The translations under genes were made by a program, and so were the position numbers. Source: an uncultured Oscillospiraceae bacterium (GTDB lineage Bacteria > Bacillota > Clostridia > Oscillospirales > Oscillospiraceae). From it: a stretch of DNA of 51,543 bases. Positions 8,463 to 16,498 of this stretch are shown here, in pieces (the stretch's first letter is position 1; each line of letters opens with the position of its first letter). The stretch covers positions 1 through 51,543 of the forward strand of contig CAAEKQ010000001.1 in assembly GCA_900756575.1 (NCBI GenBank), written 5' to 3'. Under the pieces are notes generated by a model. The model worked only from the letters and a program-made list of their open reading frames with translations, had not been told where the DNA came from and ran no database searches.

Positions 8463-8644
8463 CGACTAACGACGATTATTTCACGCAGAGCGGGGATGTG
8501 GAAGTCGCCATGAAGGGGAACGACGGCGGCGTGAGCCTTGCGGTATGGCAGGACGGAAACAATGCATACTCCATTGGCGTTTACAATGCGGCGGGCATTA
8601 CCGCAGAAGAAATGGCACAGATGGTCTCGGAGATGATGGAATAA
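8459..8644 (+). pseudogene. C-terminal fragment of an unrelated protein (DUF4367-like)
   Basis: An open frame overlapping the end of the previous gene and ending at TAA 8644 encodes about 61 residues with normal protein character (DVEVAMKGNDGG, AVWQDGNNAYSIGVYNAAG, MAQMVSEMME). A W-x-D-G-x-x-Y-S strand followed by a final helix with E-M-x-x-M resembles the end of DUF4367 domains in clostridial surface or anti-sigma proteins. It has no start codon with a ribosome site (first ATG at 8510). It is probably a relic left by a deletion behind feoB. Confidence 0.45.
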
Positions 8645-8768
8645 CCCATTCCGCTTGTGCAAACCGCACCGGATCCTGCCGGAACCCGTGCGAATCTGAT
8701 GAAATTGCAGGGGAATCTGTCCAGTTGGTCACAAATATGAAAAAAACTGCACCGGAAAGCGCAAATTG

Positions 8769-8777
8769 TGCTATAAT
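8769..8777 (+). promoter_or_regulatory. extended -10 promoter element for pncB
   Basis: TGCTATAAT (TGn plus perfect TATAAT at 8772-8777), 61 bases before the pncB start. No good -35 is present, as expected for an extended -10 promoter. Confidence 0.6.
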
Positions 8778-8837
8778 AGTCCCCAAGATCCTTCCGCGGA
8801 ACCGAATTTATGCACGGAAGGCAGAAAGGACATAACC

Positions 8838-10280
8838 ATGAACCAACGCAATCTTTCCATGCTCTGCGATTTTTATGAGCTGACCATGGGCAACGGCTAT
8901 CTCAAAGAGGGCATCGGCAAGAAGATCGCCTACTTTGACGTATTCTTCCGGAATGTGCCCGATGGCGGCGGCTTTGCCATTGCAGCAGGCCTGGAGCAGG
9001 TGGTGGAGTACATTCAGCAGCTGCACTTTAACGATGAGGATATCGAATTCCTGCGGGGAAAGCATATCTTCGATGAGGACTTCCTGACCTATCTCCGGAA
9101 CTTCCATTTCTCCGGCGATATTTACGCAGTGCCCGAGGGAACTCCTGTGTTCCCCGGCGAGCCTATCCTGACCGTCCGCGCCCCTGCCATTGAGGCGCAG
9201 CTGGTGGAGACCTATGTGCTGCTGGCACTGAACCATCAGACCATGATCGCCACCAAGGCCTGCCGGATTGTCCGGGCAGCTCAGGGCCGTGCGGTGCTGG
9301 AGTTCGGCTCCCGTCGTGCCCAGGGTGCGGATGCGGCGATTATCGGCGCAAGAGCAGCCTATATCGGCGGCTGCGCCGGTACTGCCTGCACCCTGACCGA
9401 TCAGATGTATGGCGTTCCCGCCGGCGGCACCATGGCCCATGCCTGGGTGCAGATGTTCGACAGCGAGTATGAGGCCTTCAAGGCATACTGCGAGGTCTAT
9501 CCCGACAACGCAACCCTGCTGGTAGACACCTACAACACCCTGAAAAGCGGCGTGCCCAATGCCATACGGGTGTTCAAGGAGATGCTGGTGCCTAAGGGCA
9601 TCACCAACTTTGCCATTCGTCTGGATTCCGGCGATATCTCCTATCTGTCCAAGCGGGCCAGAAAAATGCTGGACGATGCGGGCCTGCCCAACTGCAAGAT
9701 CACCGCATCCAACGCGCTGGACGAGCACCTGATCCGTGACCTGGTGATGCAGGGCGCGCAGATTGATACCTTTGGTGTGGGCGAGCGGCTGATTACCTCC
9801 AAGAGCGAGCCGGTGTTCGGCGGCGTTTATAAGCTGGCGGCTGTGGAGAACGATGTCGGCGAGATCATCCCCAAGATCAAGGTCAGCGAGAACACCGAGA
9901 AGATTACCAACCCCGGCTTCAAGTGCGTCTACCGCTACTATGACAAGGACAGCGGCAAGGCCCTGGCCGATGAGCTGTGCCTGCGGGGTGAGAAGATCGA
10001 CTTTACCAAGCCCCATGACATCTTCGATCCCAACGCCACCTGGAAGGTCAAGACGCTGGAGAACTACACCGTCCGGGAGCTGCTGGAGCCCATCTTCAAG
10101 AACGGTGAGCTGGTCTACAAGCTGCCGGAGCTGAAGGACATCCAGGCCTACTGCAAGGCCCAGCAGGAAACCCTTTGGGACGAGGTCAAGCGCTTCGAGA
10201 ATCCCCACAAGTACTATGTGGACCTGAGCTGGAACCTCTGGACCCTGAAGCGGGATCTTCTGGCATCAGCAAAGAAGTAA
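8838..10280 (+). CDS. pncB: nicotinate phosphoribosyltransferase
   Basis: A 480-residue enzyme that joins nicotinate to PRPP, with ATP hydrolysis, to give nicotinate mononucleotide in the NAD salvage pathway. Recognisable segments are DFYELTMGNGY at the N-terminus, LEFGSRRAQG, GGTMAHAWVQMFDSE, and LDSGDISYLSKRARKMLDDAG in the phosphoribosyl-binding barrel. Length fits the family. ATG 8838 follows AGAAAGGA by 8 bases. It stands alone between its own promoter and terminator. Confidence 0.93.
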   Translation: MNQRNLSMLCDFYELTMGNGYLKEGIGKKIAYFDVFFRNVPDGGGFAIAAGLEQVVEYIQQLHFNDEDIEFLRGKHIFDEDFLTYLRNFHFSGDIYAVPEGTPVFPGEPILTVRAPAIEAQLVETYVLLALNHQTMIATKACRIVRAAQGRAVLEFGSRRAQGADAAIIGARAAYIGGCAGTACTLTDQMYGVPAGGTMAHAWVQMFDSEYEAFKAYCEVYPDNATLLVDTYNTLKSGVPNAIRVFKEMLVPKGITNFAIRLDSGDISYLSKRARKMLDDAGLPNCKITASNALDEHLIRDLVMQGAQIDTFGVGERLITSKSEPVFGGVYKLAAVENDVGEIIPKIKVSENTEKITNPGFKCVYRYYDKDSGKALADELCLRGEKIDFTKPHDIFDPNATWKVKTLENYTVRELLEPIFKNGELVYKLPELKDIQAYCKAQQETLWDEVKRFENPHKYYVDLSWNLWTLKRDLLASAKK

Positions 10281-10294
10281 TTACGAAAAGAATG

Positions 10295-10331
10295 ATGCGG
10301 AGAGCAGCGAACAACTGCCCTCCGCATTTTT
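10295..10331 (+). terminator. pncB terminator
   Basis: ATGCGGAG (10295-10302) pairs with CTCCGCAT (10320-10327), followed by TTTTTATC counting the last stem base. Confidence 0.8.
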
Positions 10332-10587
10332 ATCCCTTGATCTGCTTATACACCTGATGGACGCCGGTGGCAGCAAAGCCGGACACAACGCCCACTGCGG
10401 CGGCGGTAATGGGGTCATAGGCGGGGAAATCCGGAATCAGCTTCCAGCCCAGAATCCCCAGTACGCATCCGGCGGCGCCGCAGATCACCGGAATGAAACG
10501 GCAGAGCTTCCCGGTGGCCTTCACGGCCTGTCCCAGCAGAAAGCACAGCACGGTGATGGCGGCAACGCCGGTGATACCAAAGTCCAA
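10330..10587 (-). CDS. phage-type holin (orphan)
   Basis: An 85-residue membrane protein with three hydrophobic stretches (ITGVAAITVLCFLLGQAV, FIPVICGAAGCVLGILG, AAAVGVVSGFAATG). It is separated by short polar loops and ends in a charged HQVYKQIKG tail, as in small phage_holin_5-type proteins. I place the start at TTG 10587 because a near-perfect GGGAGGTGACC site sits 5 bases upstream; the in-frame ATG at 10608 has no ribosome site and would put that site inside the gene. No phage gene is nearby, so it may be a domesticated holin used for protein release or lysis. Confidence 0.7.
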   Translation of the reverse strand: MDFGITGVAAITVLCFLLGQAVKATGKLCRFIPVICGAAGCVLGILGWKLIPDFPAYDPITAAAVGVVSGFAATGVHQVYKQIKG

Positions 10588-10668
10588 TGTGGTCACCTCC
10601 CAGTCCATTTTATGCACGGAAACAAGAGAATGTACTGGAAATGATACCGGAGCACAGAAACTGCTAAT

Positions 10669-10696
10669 TGCCGGGTTAACGCCTTCGTGATAAAAT
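10669..10696 (+). promoter_or_regulatory. promoter for the FAD oxidoreductase gene
   Basis: TTGCCG (10669-10674), 16-base spacer, TAAAAT (10691-10696), about 43 bases before the start codon. Confidence 0.5.
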
Positions 10697-10738
10697 ATGT
10701 AGGAATGAAATGATTGAGTCGGAAGGAGCTTGAGTTCC

Positions 10739-12232
10739 ATGAAAAAACAGTGTGATCTTGTAGTGATTGGCGGCGGCGGAAGCGGTCTGATTGCCGGATG
10801 CCGGGCGGCCACTCTCAGGAAAACGGTAATGGTGCTGGAAAAGGATAAACGGCTGGGCGGCGGCATGGTTATGGCCTCCACCATGCGTACCTTCGGCAGC
10901 CAGTGGCAGAAGGAGCGGAACCTCCCGGATACCACGGCCCTTTATATGCGCAACCGCATGGACGAGACCTATTGGCGGCTGGATCGGAAGCTGGCGGCAT
11001 CCATGATCCAGGGCACCGGCCAGTTCTTTGACTGGTTTACCTCCATTGCGCCTAAGGAGGAGATCGACAAGTTCTCTGTAGGAAGGTATGTCTTTGACGA
11101 GGAGGACGGGCCACTGGGGCCTCAGTACGGTGGCCCGGGTCGCGGTTCGGGCAAGATGTTCGTGGAGGTCACGTCCCAAAAGCTCCAGGAGCTGGGCGGC
11201 AAGATCCTCACCGAGACCGTCACCGATGAAATTCTCACCCAAGACGGCAAGGTCGTTGGCGTGAAGGCACACAATGCCGAGGGTGAGCTGGAGATTTGCT
11301 GCCAGGCGGTGATTTTGGCTTGCGGCGCCTGGATTCGTAATGAGGAATTCGTCAAGAAGTATTATCCCCAGCTGGCGGCAGCACAGCCCTATATGGGCGA
11401 AAGCCCCCACATGAACCGGAGCTACACCGGTGACGGCCTGGTGCTGGCGGAGAAGGCTGGGGCCAAGATGGACACCACCAACCTGACCATTCGCATGATG
11501 GGCCCCATGACCATGTGCCGCAGCCGGGTGATGGGGGATATGGGGAACTCTGCGTTCGCAATTTATGTCAACCTGAACGGCGAACGGTTTGTCAGCGAAG
11601 CGTCTCAGCTCCGTATGGGCGTGTTTGATTCCGGCTCCGTGCAGGTGGAGCAGCCCGAGGGCAAGGCGTTTGTGATCTTTGATGAAAACAGCCTGCGCCA
11701 CACCATCGAGGCCGGGGACAATCAGCCTCAGCCCCAGCTGACCATGCCCTTTGGGGCCAGTCGGTTCCCCAAGACCATGGAGGAGGCCAAGGCGGACATG
11801 ATTCCGGCGCTGGAGAAAAACGACGGCGTGCTGTTTATGGCGGACACCGTGGAAGAACTGGCGGAGAAGATCGGCGTTCCTGCGGATAAGCTGGCCGAGA
11901 CCATCGCCACCTATAACCATGCGGCGGAAACCGGCATGGACTGGGATTGCTACAAGCCCGCCGACTGGATGGTGCCCATGAACGAGGCCCCCTACTATGC
12001 GGTAAAGGCCTCTCTGGGTACCGACGGCGCCTTCGGCGGCGTGGAGATCGACGAACATATGCAGGCCAAGGCAGCGGATGGCGGAACGGTAGACGGCCTG
12101 TTTGTGGTGGGCGATCTGGCCTCCGGACGGTTCCTCAATATGGCGGGAATCAAGAAGCAGATTCTCAACGATATGTCCTTTGCGGTGTCCAGCGGCTATG
12201 TGGCGGGCACTTATGTAGGCGAGTACTTCTAA
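10739..12232 (+). CDS. FAD-dependent oxidoreductase, fumarate reductase-like flavoprotein
   Basis: A 497-residue flavoprotein of the FAD_binding_2 (fumarate reductase/urocanate reductase/3-oxosteroid dehydrogenase) superfamily. The dinucleotide fold GGGGSGLIAG is near residues 11-20, the ribose-binding Glu is in VLEKDKRLGGG, and the C-terminal FAD segment is DGLFVVGDLASGRF. No signal peptide, ferredoxin or heme motif is present, so it is a cytoplasmic single-domain enzyme needing an outside electron donor. It probably reduces an activated C=C bond of an unknown acid. ATG 10739 is preferred over TTG 10730 by spacing from GGAAGGA. It is monocistronic. Confidence 0.8.
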   Translation: MKKQCDLVVIGGGGSGLIAGCRAATLRKTVMVLEKDKRLGGGMVMASTMRTFGSQWQKERNLPDTTALYMRNRMDETYWRLDRKLAASMIQGTGQFFDWFTSIAPKEEIDKFSVGRYVFDEEDGPLGPQYGGPGRGSGKMFVEVTSQKLQELGGKILTETVTDEILTQDGKVVGVKAHNAEGELEICCQAVILACGAWIRNEEFVKKYYPQLAAAQPYMGESPHMNRSYTGDGLVLAEKAGAKMDTTNLTIRMMGPMTMCRSRVMGDMGNSAFAIYVNLNGERFVSEASQLRMGVFDSGSVQVEQPEGKAFVIFDENSLRHTIEAGDNQPQPQLTMPFGASRFPKTMEEAKADMIPALEKNDGVLFMADTVEELAEKIGVPADKLAETIATYNHAAETGMDWDCYKPADWMVPMNEAPYYAVKASLGTDGAFGGVEIDEHMQAKAADGGTVDGLFVVGDLASGRFLNMAGIKKQILNDMSFAVSSGYVAGTYVGEYF

Positions 12233-12247
12233 CGATAGGCATTTTCA

Positions 12248-12283
12248 CCCCGATACAGGGCCTCCTGTATCGGGGCTTCTCCA
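12248..12283 (+). terminator. terminator after the FAD oxidoreductase gene
   Basis: Perfect 12-base stem CCCCGATACAGG/CCTGTATCGGGG (12248-12259 with 12264-12275), GCCT loop, then a weak CTTCTCCATT tail. Confidence 0.7.
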
Positions 12284-12382
12284 TTGTTTGCGGAAATTGC
12301 CGAAGAAAACACACCAATTTGGCCCCATGGCATAGACTGCACTGGAAGCGATCCAAATTCGGATGTGAGGAGGCAAACAACA

Positions 12383-13357
12383 ATGCAAGATTGCATGAAT
12401 ACGGTCTCTGACTTTGGAAATGTCAGAGAAGCGGTATGCATCAGCACCCAGAAGATTATGGATGCCTGCCGGGATCAGGACTGCATGGAGGATCTGACCG
12501 TCTACCTGACCCAGGAGAGTCAGGAGACCCTGGAGTGCGCCACCAGCGTCAAGGCCCGGTCGGCGGAGCTGCTGTATGCGGAGGTAGGGGTAGAACCCAT
12601 CAACTATCAGGACGACTACTACTGCGTCAGCGTTCAGTATTACTACCGGATCATTGCCGATGCGGTGCTCTGTGCCGTTCGTCCTGCTGCCATCTATGGT
12701 CTTGCCACGTTTAACAAGCGGGTGACTCTGTTTGGCGGCGATGAGGGCGCAAGAGTATTCACCAGCACCGGCGCCACGGTATCCGGCGAATTGCCCGAGG
12801 CGGTGGTGGAGGCCATTGACCCGGTGATCCTGAGGGCGAGGATTCAGGAGGTCTGCCAGTGCCATCGTCCCGCTTGCAGCTGCCAGGGAACCTCGCTGCC
12901 TCAGCCGGTGGCCGAAGCCTTTGACGATGAGCTGGTGCTGTCTGGGCAGAACCGCATTTTGACGGTGACCCTGGGTCAGTTCAGCCTGATCCGGCTGGAG
13001 CGTCAGACCCAGCTGCTGATTCCCAGCTATGATTATTGTATGCCCGAGAAGGCTTGCTGCGATCAGGGCTGCGGGGTTCCGGAGAATCCCTGCGAGGCAT
13101 TTTCCAGAATGCAGTTCCCGGTGCAGGCATTCTTCCCTCAGTCGGACCGGGAGCGGGTCTGCGGCAGAAACAGCGGCTGTGGCTGCCAGAGACGGTGTGC
13201 TTGCCAGACAGAGGAGAATCGGGAGAGCCGGGAAGCCAGAGGAACGTGTGAGAACAGAGAGGAAATCCGCTGCGGCGAGGATCGTCCCAAACCGCCGGCA
13301 CTGCCCAGTCCCGGGAATGGACGGAATAGAGGCTGCGGCGGACGTCAGAATTCCTAA
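12383..13357 (+). CDS. Cys-rich conserved clostridial protein of unknown function
   Basis: A 324-residue protein starting MQDCMNTVSDFGNVREAVCI, with ATG 12383 9 bases after GAGGAGG. It carries about 30 cysteines, many in the second half (CQCHRPACSC, CCDQGCG, CGCQRRCAC). The N-terminal two thirds is a globular domain seen in many spore-forming Clostridia in my recollection. The last about 70 residues are a low-complexity Arg/Glu/Cys/Gly tail. High Cys content without CxxCH or ferredoxin spacing suggests disulfide cross-linking, for example in a spore coat, but this is not shown by the sequence. No promoter was clear in the 150 bases upstream. Confidence 0.7.
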   Translation: MQDCMNTVSDFGNVREAVCISTQKIMDACRDQDCMEDLTVYLTQESQETLECATSVKARSAELLYAEVGVEPINYQDDYYCVSVQYYYRIIADAVLCAVRPAAIYGLATFNKRVTLFGGDEGARVFTSTGATVSGELPEAVVEAIDPVILRARIQEVCQCHRPACSCQGTSLPQPVAEAFDDELVLSGQNRILTVTLGQFSLIRLERQTQLLIPSYDYCMPEKACCDQGCGVPENPCEAFSRMQFPVQAFFPQSDRERVCGRNSGCGCQRRCACQTEENRESREARGTCENREEIRCGEDRPKPPALPSPGNGRNRGCGGRQNS

Positions 13358-13414
13358 TTTCTGCGCCCGTTGGGTGGGAAACTTTCGTCAAAGCTCCAAA
13401 TCGAGCCAGAGCCC

Positions 13415-13443
13415 TTGACAGACGTGCAGGATAGTGCTATCAT
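13415..13443 (+). promoter_or_regulatory. promoter of the lysine transporter operon
   Basis: TTGACA (13415-13420), 17-base spacer, TATCAT (13438-13443), immediately ahead of the riboswitch. Confidence 0.7.
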
Positions 13444-13456
13444 ACCGTCATAATCA

Positions 13457-13632
13457 ATCTGCGAATAGAGGTGCGGCAAACATCAGTATCCGGAACCAAG
13501 GACAGGTATCCGATTCCGGAGAAAGGGAATGCCGCCGAAGGGACAGCTTCGTACCTGCGAACTGTTGCCTGGGTCGTCGGAGAACATCCGCCGGACTGCC
13601 ACAAATCCTGTGGAGCGCTATGAGCATGGTTT
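13457..13632 (+). ncRNA. lysine riboswitch (L box) aptamer
   Basis: Conserved L-box elements occur in order: AGAGGTGCGG near 13467, a CAGTA junction near 13483, AGGGAATGCCGCCGAAGGG near 13523-13542, and the closing TGGAGCGCTATGAGC near 13610-13625. These are the hallmarks of the five-helix lysine aptamer. Lysine binding should favour the terminator at 13654-13694 and shut off the transporter genes. Confidence 0.88.
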
Positions 13633-13653
13633 TGTTTTCTGCTACGTACAGTT

Positions 13654-13694
13654 ATCAGCCATGGATGCGCCCGCGTCCATGGCTGATTTATTTT
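13654..13694 (+). terminator. riboswitch-controlled terminator
   Basis: Perfect 12-base stem ATCAGCCATGGA/TCCATGGCTGAT (13654-13665 with 13676-13687) followed by TTATTTTG. It is the expression platform between the lysine aptamer and the first transporter gene. Confidence 0.85.
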
Positions 13695-13742
13695 GGGACT
13701 CTAAGGCATTGGAATCCCTGAGAAAAATGGAGGATGATCCCT

Positions 13743-14681
13743 ATGAAAAAAATCATTGCACTGCTTCTGTCCATGATGATGGTGCTGAGCATGGCCGCCT
13801 GCGGCAGCTCCGACGCATCGTCTGTTGCATCCCAATCTGCACCTGCATCCACCGCTGCATCCACCGGCGAGGCAGACGGCTCTGAAGCAACCACCGCTGC
13901 CATTCCCGGACTGGAGGATGGCGTGTTCACCGTGGCAATGGAGTGCGCCTACGCTCCCTACAACTGGACTCAGACCGACGACAGCAACGGCGCTGTGCCC
14001 ATCAAGGACTCCAACGAGTATGCCAACGGCTACGACATCATGATCGCCCAGAAGATCTGCGAGGCCAACGGCTGGCAGCTGGAGGTCATCCGTTCCGACT
14101 GGGATTCCCTGGTGCCCTCCGTACAGGCCGGTACCATCGACGCTGCCATTGCCGGTCAGTCCATGACCGCAGAGCGCAGTGAGCAGGTGGACTTCGCTGG
14201 CCCCTACTTCTACGCTACCATCGTTTGCGTTACCAAGAACGACAGCCCCTACGCGGACGCAACGTCCATTGCCGATCTGGCCGGTGGCACCTGCACTGCG
14301 CAGATCGCCACCATTTGGTATGACAAGTGCCTGCCTCAGATTGAGAATGCCAACATTCTGACCGCTTCCGAGACGGCTCCCGCCATGCTCATGGCACTGG
14401 AGAGCAACCAGGCTGACTTCATCTGCACCGATATGCCTACGGCACAGGCGGCGGTTGCTGCTTATCCCGACATGAAGATTCTGGACTTCTCCGGCAGCGA
14501 CGGTGACTTCCAGTTCACCGATGAGGAGCGTGCCGAGAACGTCAACATCGGCATCTCCGTTCAGAAGGGCAATACCACTCTGGTGAACGCCATCAACAGC
14601 GCCCTGGACGGCATGACCGCTGACGACTTCAATGAGATCATGGCCCAGGCGATTGCCATTCAGCCTGTCGAAGAAGATTAA
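13743..14681 (+). CDS. lysine-type ABC transporter, substrate-binding lipoprotein
   Basis: A 312-residue family 3 solute-binding lipoprotein. Lipobox MAAC ends at Cys20, then a Ser/Thr/Ala linker, then the binding domain (FTVAMECAYAPYNWTQ, NGYDIMIAQKICEANGW, IDAAIAGQSMTAERSEQVDF). ATG 13743 is 8 bases from TGGAGGA; the ATG at 13734 overlaps that site. Lysine is inferred as ligand from the L-box riboswitch in the leader, not from the protein itself. It works with the next two genes. Confidence 0.88.
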   Translation: MKKIIALLLSMMMVLSMAACGSSDASSVASQSAPASTAASTGEADGSEATTAAIPGLEDGVFTVAMECAYAPYNWTQTDDSNGAVPIKDSNEYANGYDIMIAQKICEANGWQLEVIRSDWDSLVPSVQAGTIDAAIAGQSMTAERSEQVDFAGPYFYATIVCVTKNDSPYADATSIADLAGGTCTAQIATIWYDKCLPQIENANILTASETAPAMLMALESNQADFICTDMPTAQAAVAAYPDMKILDFSGSDGDFQFTDEERAENVNIGISVQKGNTTLVNAINSALDGMTADDFNEIMAQAIAIQPVEED

Positions 14682-14693
14682 TCCATACAGGAT

Positions 14694-14740
14694 GCGGCGG
14701 GGCGGGGAGTGCGAAACTCCTCGCCCACCCGCCGCGATTT
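14694..14740 (+). terminator. intercistronic GC-rich hairpin
   Basis: GCGGCGG...GGGGAGT pairs with ACTCC...CCGCCGC (14694-14735), followed by GATTTAT. Same position relative to the binding-protein gene as the hairpins at 4290 and 39716. Confidence 0.65.
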
Positions 14741-14762
14741 ATGAGAAGGGAAGTGAAACGCC

Positions 14763-15614
14763 ATGGAACAGCTGGTAAAACTCGGCGCCGACATCGGAAA
14801 GCTCTGGAGCAAATACGGAAGCTCTTATATGAACGGCGTAAAAAACACTCTGGTGCTTGCCCTGGTGGCAACGCTCATCGGCTGCATCATCGGCTTTATC
14901 TGCGGCATCTTACAGACCATCCCCCATGCAAAAACGGATCATCCCGTGAAGCGCTTTTTCCTGGCGCTGATTCGTGCCATTGTGCGGATTTATGTGGAAG
15001 TATTCCGCGGCACCCCTATGGTATTGCAGGCTGTATTCGTCTATTATGGCCTGCCGTACTTCACCAACCAGCAGGTGCAGTTCACCAACGTGTGGATGGC
15101 TGCAATTCTGGTGGTATCCATCAACACCGGCGCATATATGGCAGAAACCGTCCGCGGTGGCATCCTCTCCATTGATCCCGGCCAGACCGAGGGCGCAAAG
15201 GCCATTGGCATGAACCATTTTCAGACCATGCTCTATGTGATCCTGCCCCAGGCCCTGAGAAATATCATGCCCCAGATCGGCAACAACTTTATTATTAATG
15301 TAAAGGACACCTCTGTGATGTTTATCATCTCCTTTACGGACTTCTTTGCCGTGCATCGCGGCGTGGTGGGCGCAACGTATCTCTACTTCCCCTCTGCGGC
15401 GCTGGAGATGCTGGGCTATCTGTGCATGACCCTGATTGCCTCCCTGCTGCTGCGGATGTGGGAGAAAAAGCTGGACGGCGACGACAGCTATGCCCTGGCC
15501 ACCGGCGATCAGCTGGCACCCACGGCGGGCATGCTGAACCATCCCAGAAAGGGCAGCAACTTTGACGAGCGGAACCCGGAGCACGACGAAATTCAGATGA
15601 AGAGGGGGCGGTAA
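14763..15614 (+). CDS. lysine-type ABC transporter, permease
   Basis: A 283-residue HisM-type permease. The EAA loop is TEGAKAIGMNHFQTMLYVILPQ read in two overlapping parts near residues 141-162. The C-terminal about 50 residues form a hydrophilic extension (DGDDSYALATGDQ onward) longer than in the family average of about 220-230, probably a cytoplasmic tail. An N-terminal region of about 25 residues precedes the first helix. It ends 2 bases before the ATPase start. Confidence 0.9.
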   Translation: MEQLVKLGADIGKLWSKYGSSYMNGVKNTLVLALVATLIGCIIGFICGILQTIPHAKTDHPVKRFFLALIRAIVRIYVEVFRGTPMVLQAVFVYYGLPYFTNQQVQFTNVWMAAILVVSINTGAYMAETVRGGILSIDPGQTEGAKAIGMNHFQTMLYVILPQALRNIMPQIGNNFIINVKDTSVMFIISFTDFFAVHRGVVGATYLYFPSAALEMLGYLCMTLIASLLLRMWEKKLDGDDSYALATGDQLAPTAGMLNHPRKGSNFDERNPEHDEIQMKRGR

Positions 15615-15616
15615 GC

Positions 15617-16357
15617 ATGGCAGACGTGATTTTAAAGGTCGAGCACCTGTCCAAATCCTTCGGCCCCAATGCGGTGCTCAAGGATATCGACTTTGCCGTA
15701 TCCCAGGGCGATGTCACCTGTATCATCGGCGCATCCGGCTCCGGCAAGTCTACGCTGCTGCGGTGCATCAATCTGCTGGAGACACCCACCAGCGGCGAGA
15801 TTCTGTTCCATGACAAGAAGATCAACGGAAAAGGCGTAAAGGCCACGGAGTACCGGACGAAGGTCGGCATGGTGTTCCAGTCCTTTAACCTGTTCTCCAA
15901 CATGACTGTGCTGGAAAACTGCATGGTGGGCCAGACTCGTGTGCTGAAAAAGAACAAGGAAGAAGCCAAGGACAAAGCCCTGCGCTATCTGGAAAAGGTG
16001 GGAATGGCGCCGTATATCAACGCCCGGCCCCGGCAGCTGTCCGGCGGTCAGAAGCAGCGTGTGGCAATTGCCCGGGCTTTGGCCATGGAGCCGGAGCTGC
16101 TGCTGTTTGACGAGCCTACCTCCGCATTGGATCCGGAAATGGTGGGCGAGGTGTTGGCGGTCATGCGGGATTTGGCGGAAGAAGGCATGACCATGCTGGT
16201 GGTCACCCATGAGATGGCCTTTGCAAGAGACGTGTGCAGCAATGTGGTGTTCATGTCCGAGGGGGTCATCTGTGAGCAGGGCAACCCCAAGGAGGTCTTT
16301 GCAAATCCCAAGGAAACCAGAACTCGTGAGTTCCTAAGCCGCTTCTTAAATAGCTAA
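15617..16357 (+). CDS. lysine-type ABC transporter, ATP-binding protein
   Basis: A 246-residue ATPase with Walker A GASGSGKST, signature LSGGQKQR, Walker B LLLFDEPTSALD and switch VVTHEM. It is close kin to the 5000-5746 ATPase in this window. Ribosome site GAGGGGGCGG lies before ATG 15617. It completes the riboswitch-controlled importer. Confidence 0.92.
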   Translation: MADVILKVEHLSKSFGPNAVLKDIDFAVSQGDVTCIIGASGSGKSTLLRCINLLETPTSGEILFHDKKINGKGVKATEYRTKVGMVFQSFNLFSNMTVLENCMVGQTRVLKKNKEEAKDKALRYLEKVGMAPYINARPRQLSGGQKQRVAIARALAMEPELLLFDEPTSALDPEMVGEVLAVMRDLAEEGMTMLVVTHEMAFARDVCSNVVFMSEGVICEQGNPKEVFANPKETRTREFLSRFLNS

Positions 16358-16371
16358 ATCGGTTCGTTTGA

Positions 16372-16412
16372 ACGCCGGAGATTGGAATGATTCCCGTCTC
16401 CGGCGTCTCTTT
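16372..16412 (+). terminator. terminator of the lysine transporter operon
   Basis: Stem ACGCCGGAGA/TCTCCGGCGT (16372-16381 with 16397-16406) then CTCTTTGTG. Confidence 0.75.
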
Positions 16413-16432
16413 GTGCCATTTGGGGAAAGGAA

Positions 16433-16461
16433 TAGACAAGAACGTGAAAATATGCTAGAAT
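16433..16461 (+). promoter_or_regulatory. promoter of the tagA-like/tmk/mltG gene run
   Basis: TAGACA (16433-16438), 17-base spacer, TAGAAT (16456-16461), 38 bases before the first start codon. Confidence 0.5.
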
Positions 16462-16498
16462 AACGTGAAAACTTGTGTGCATCTCAAGGAGAACAGTT

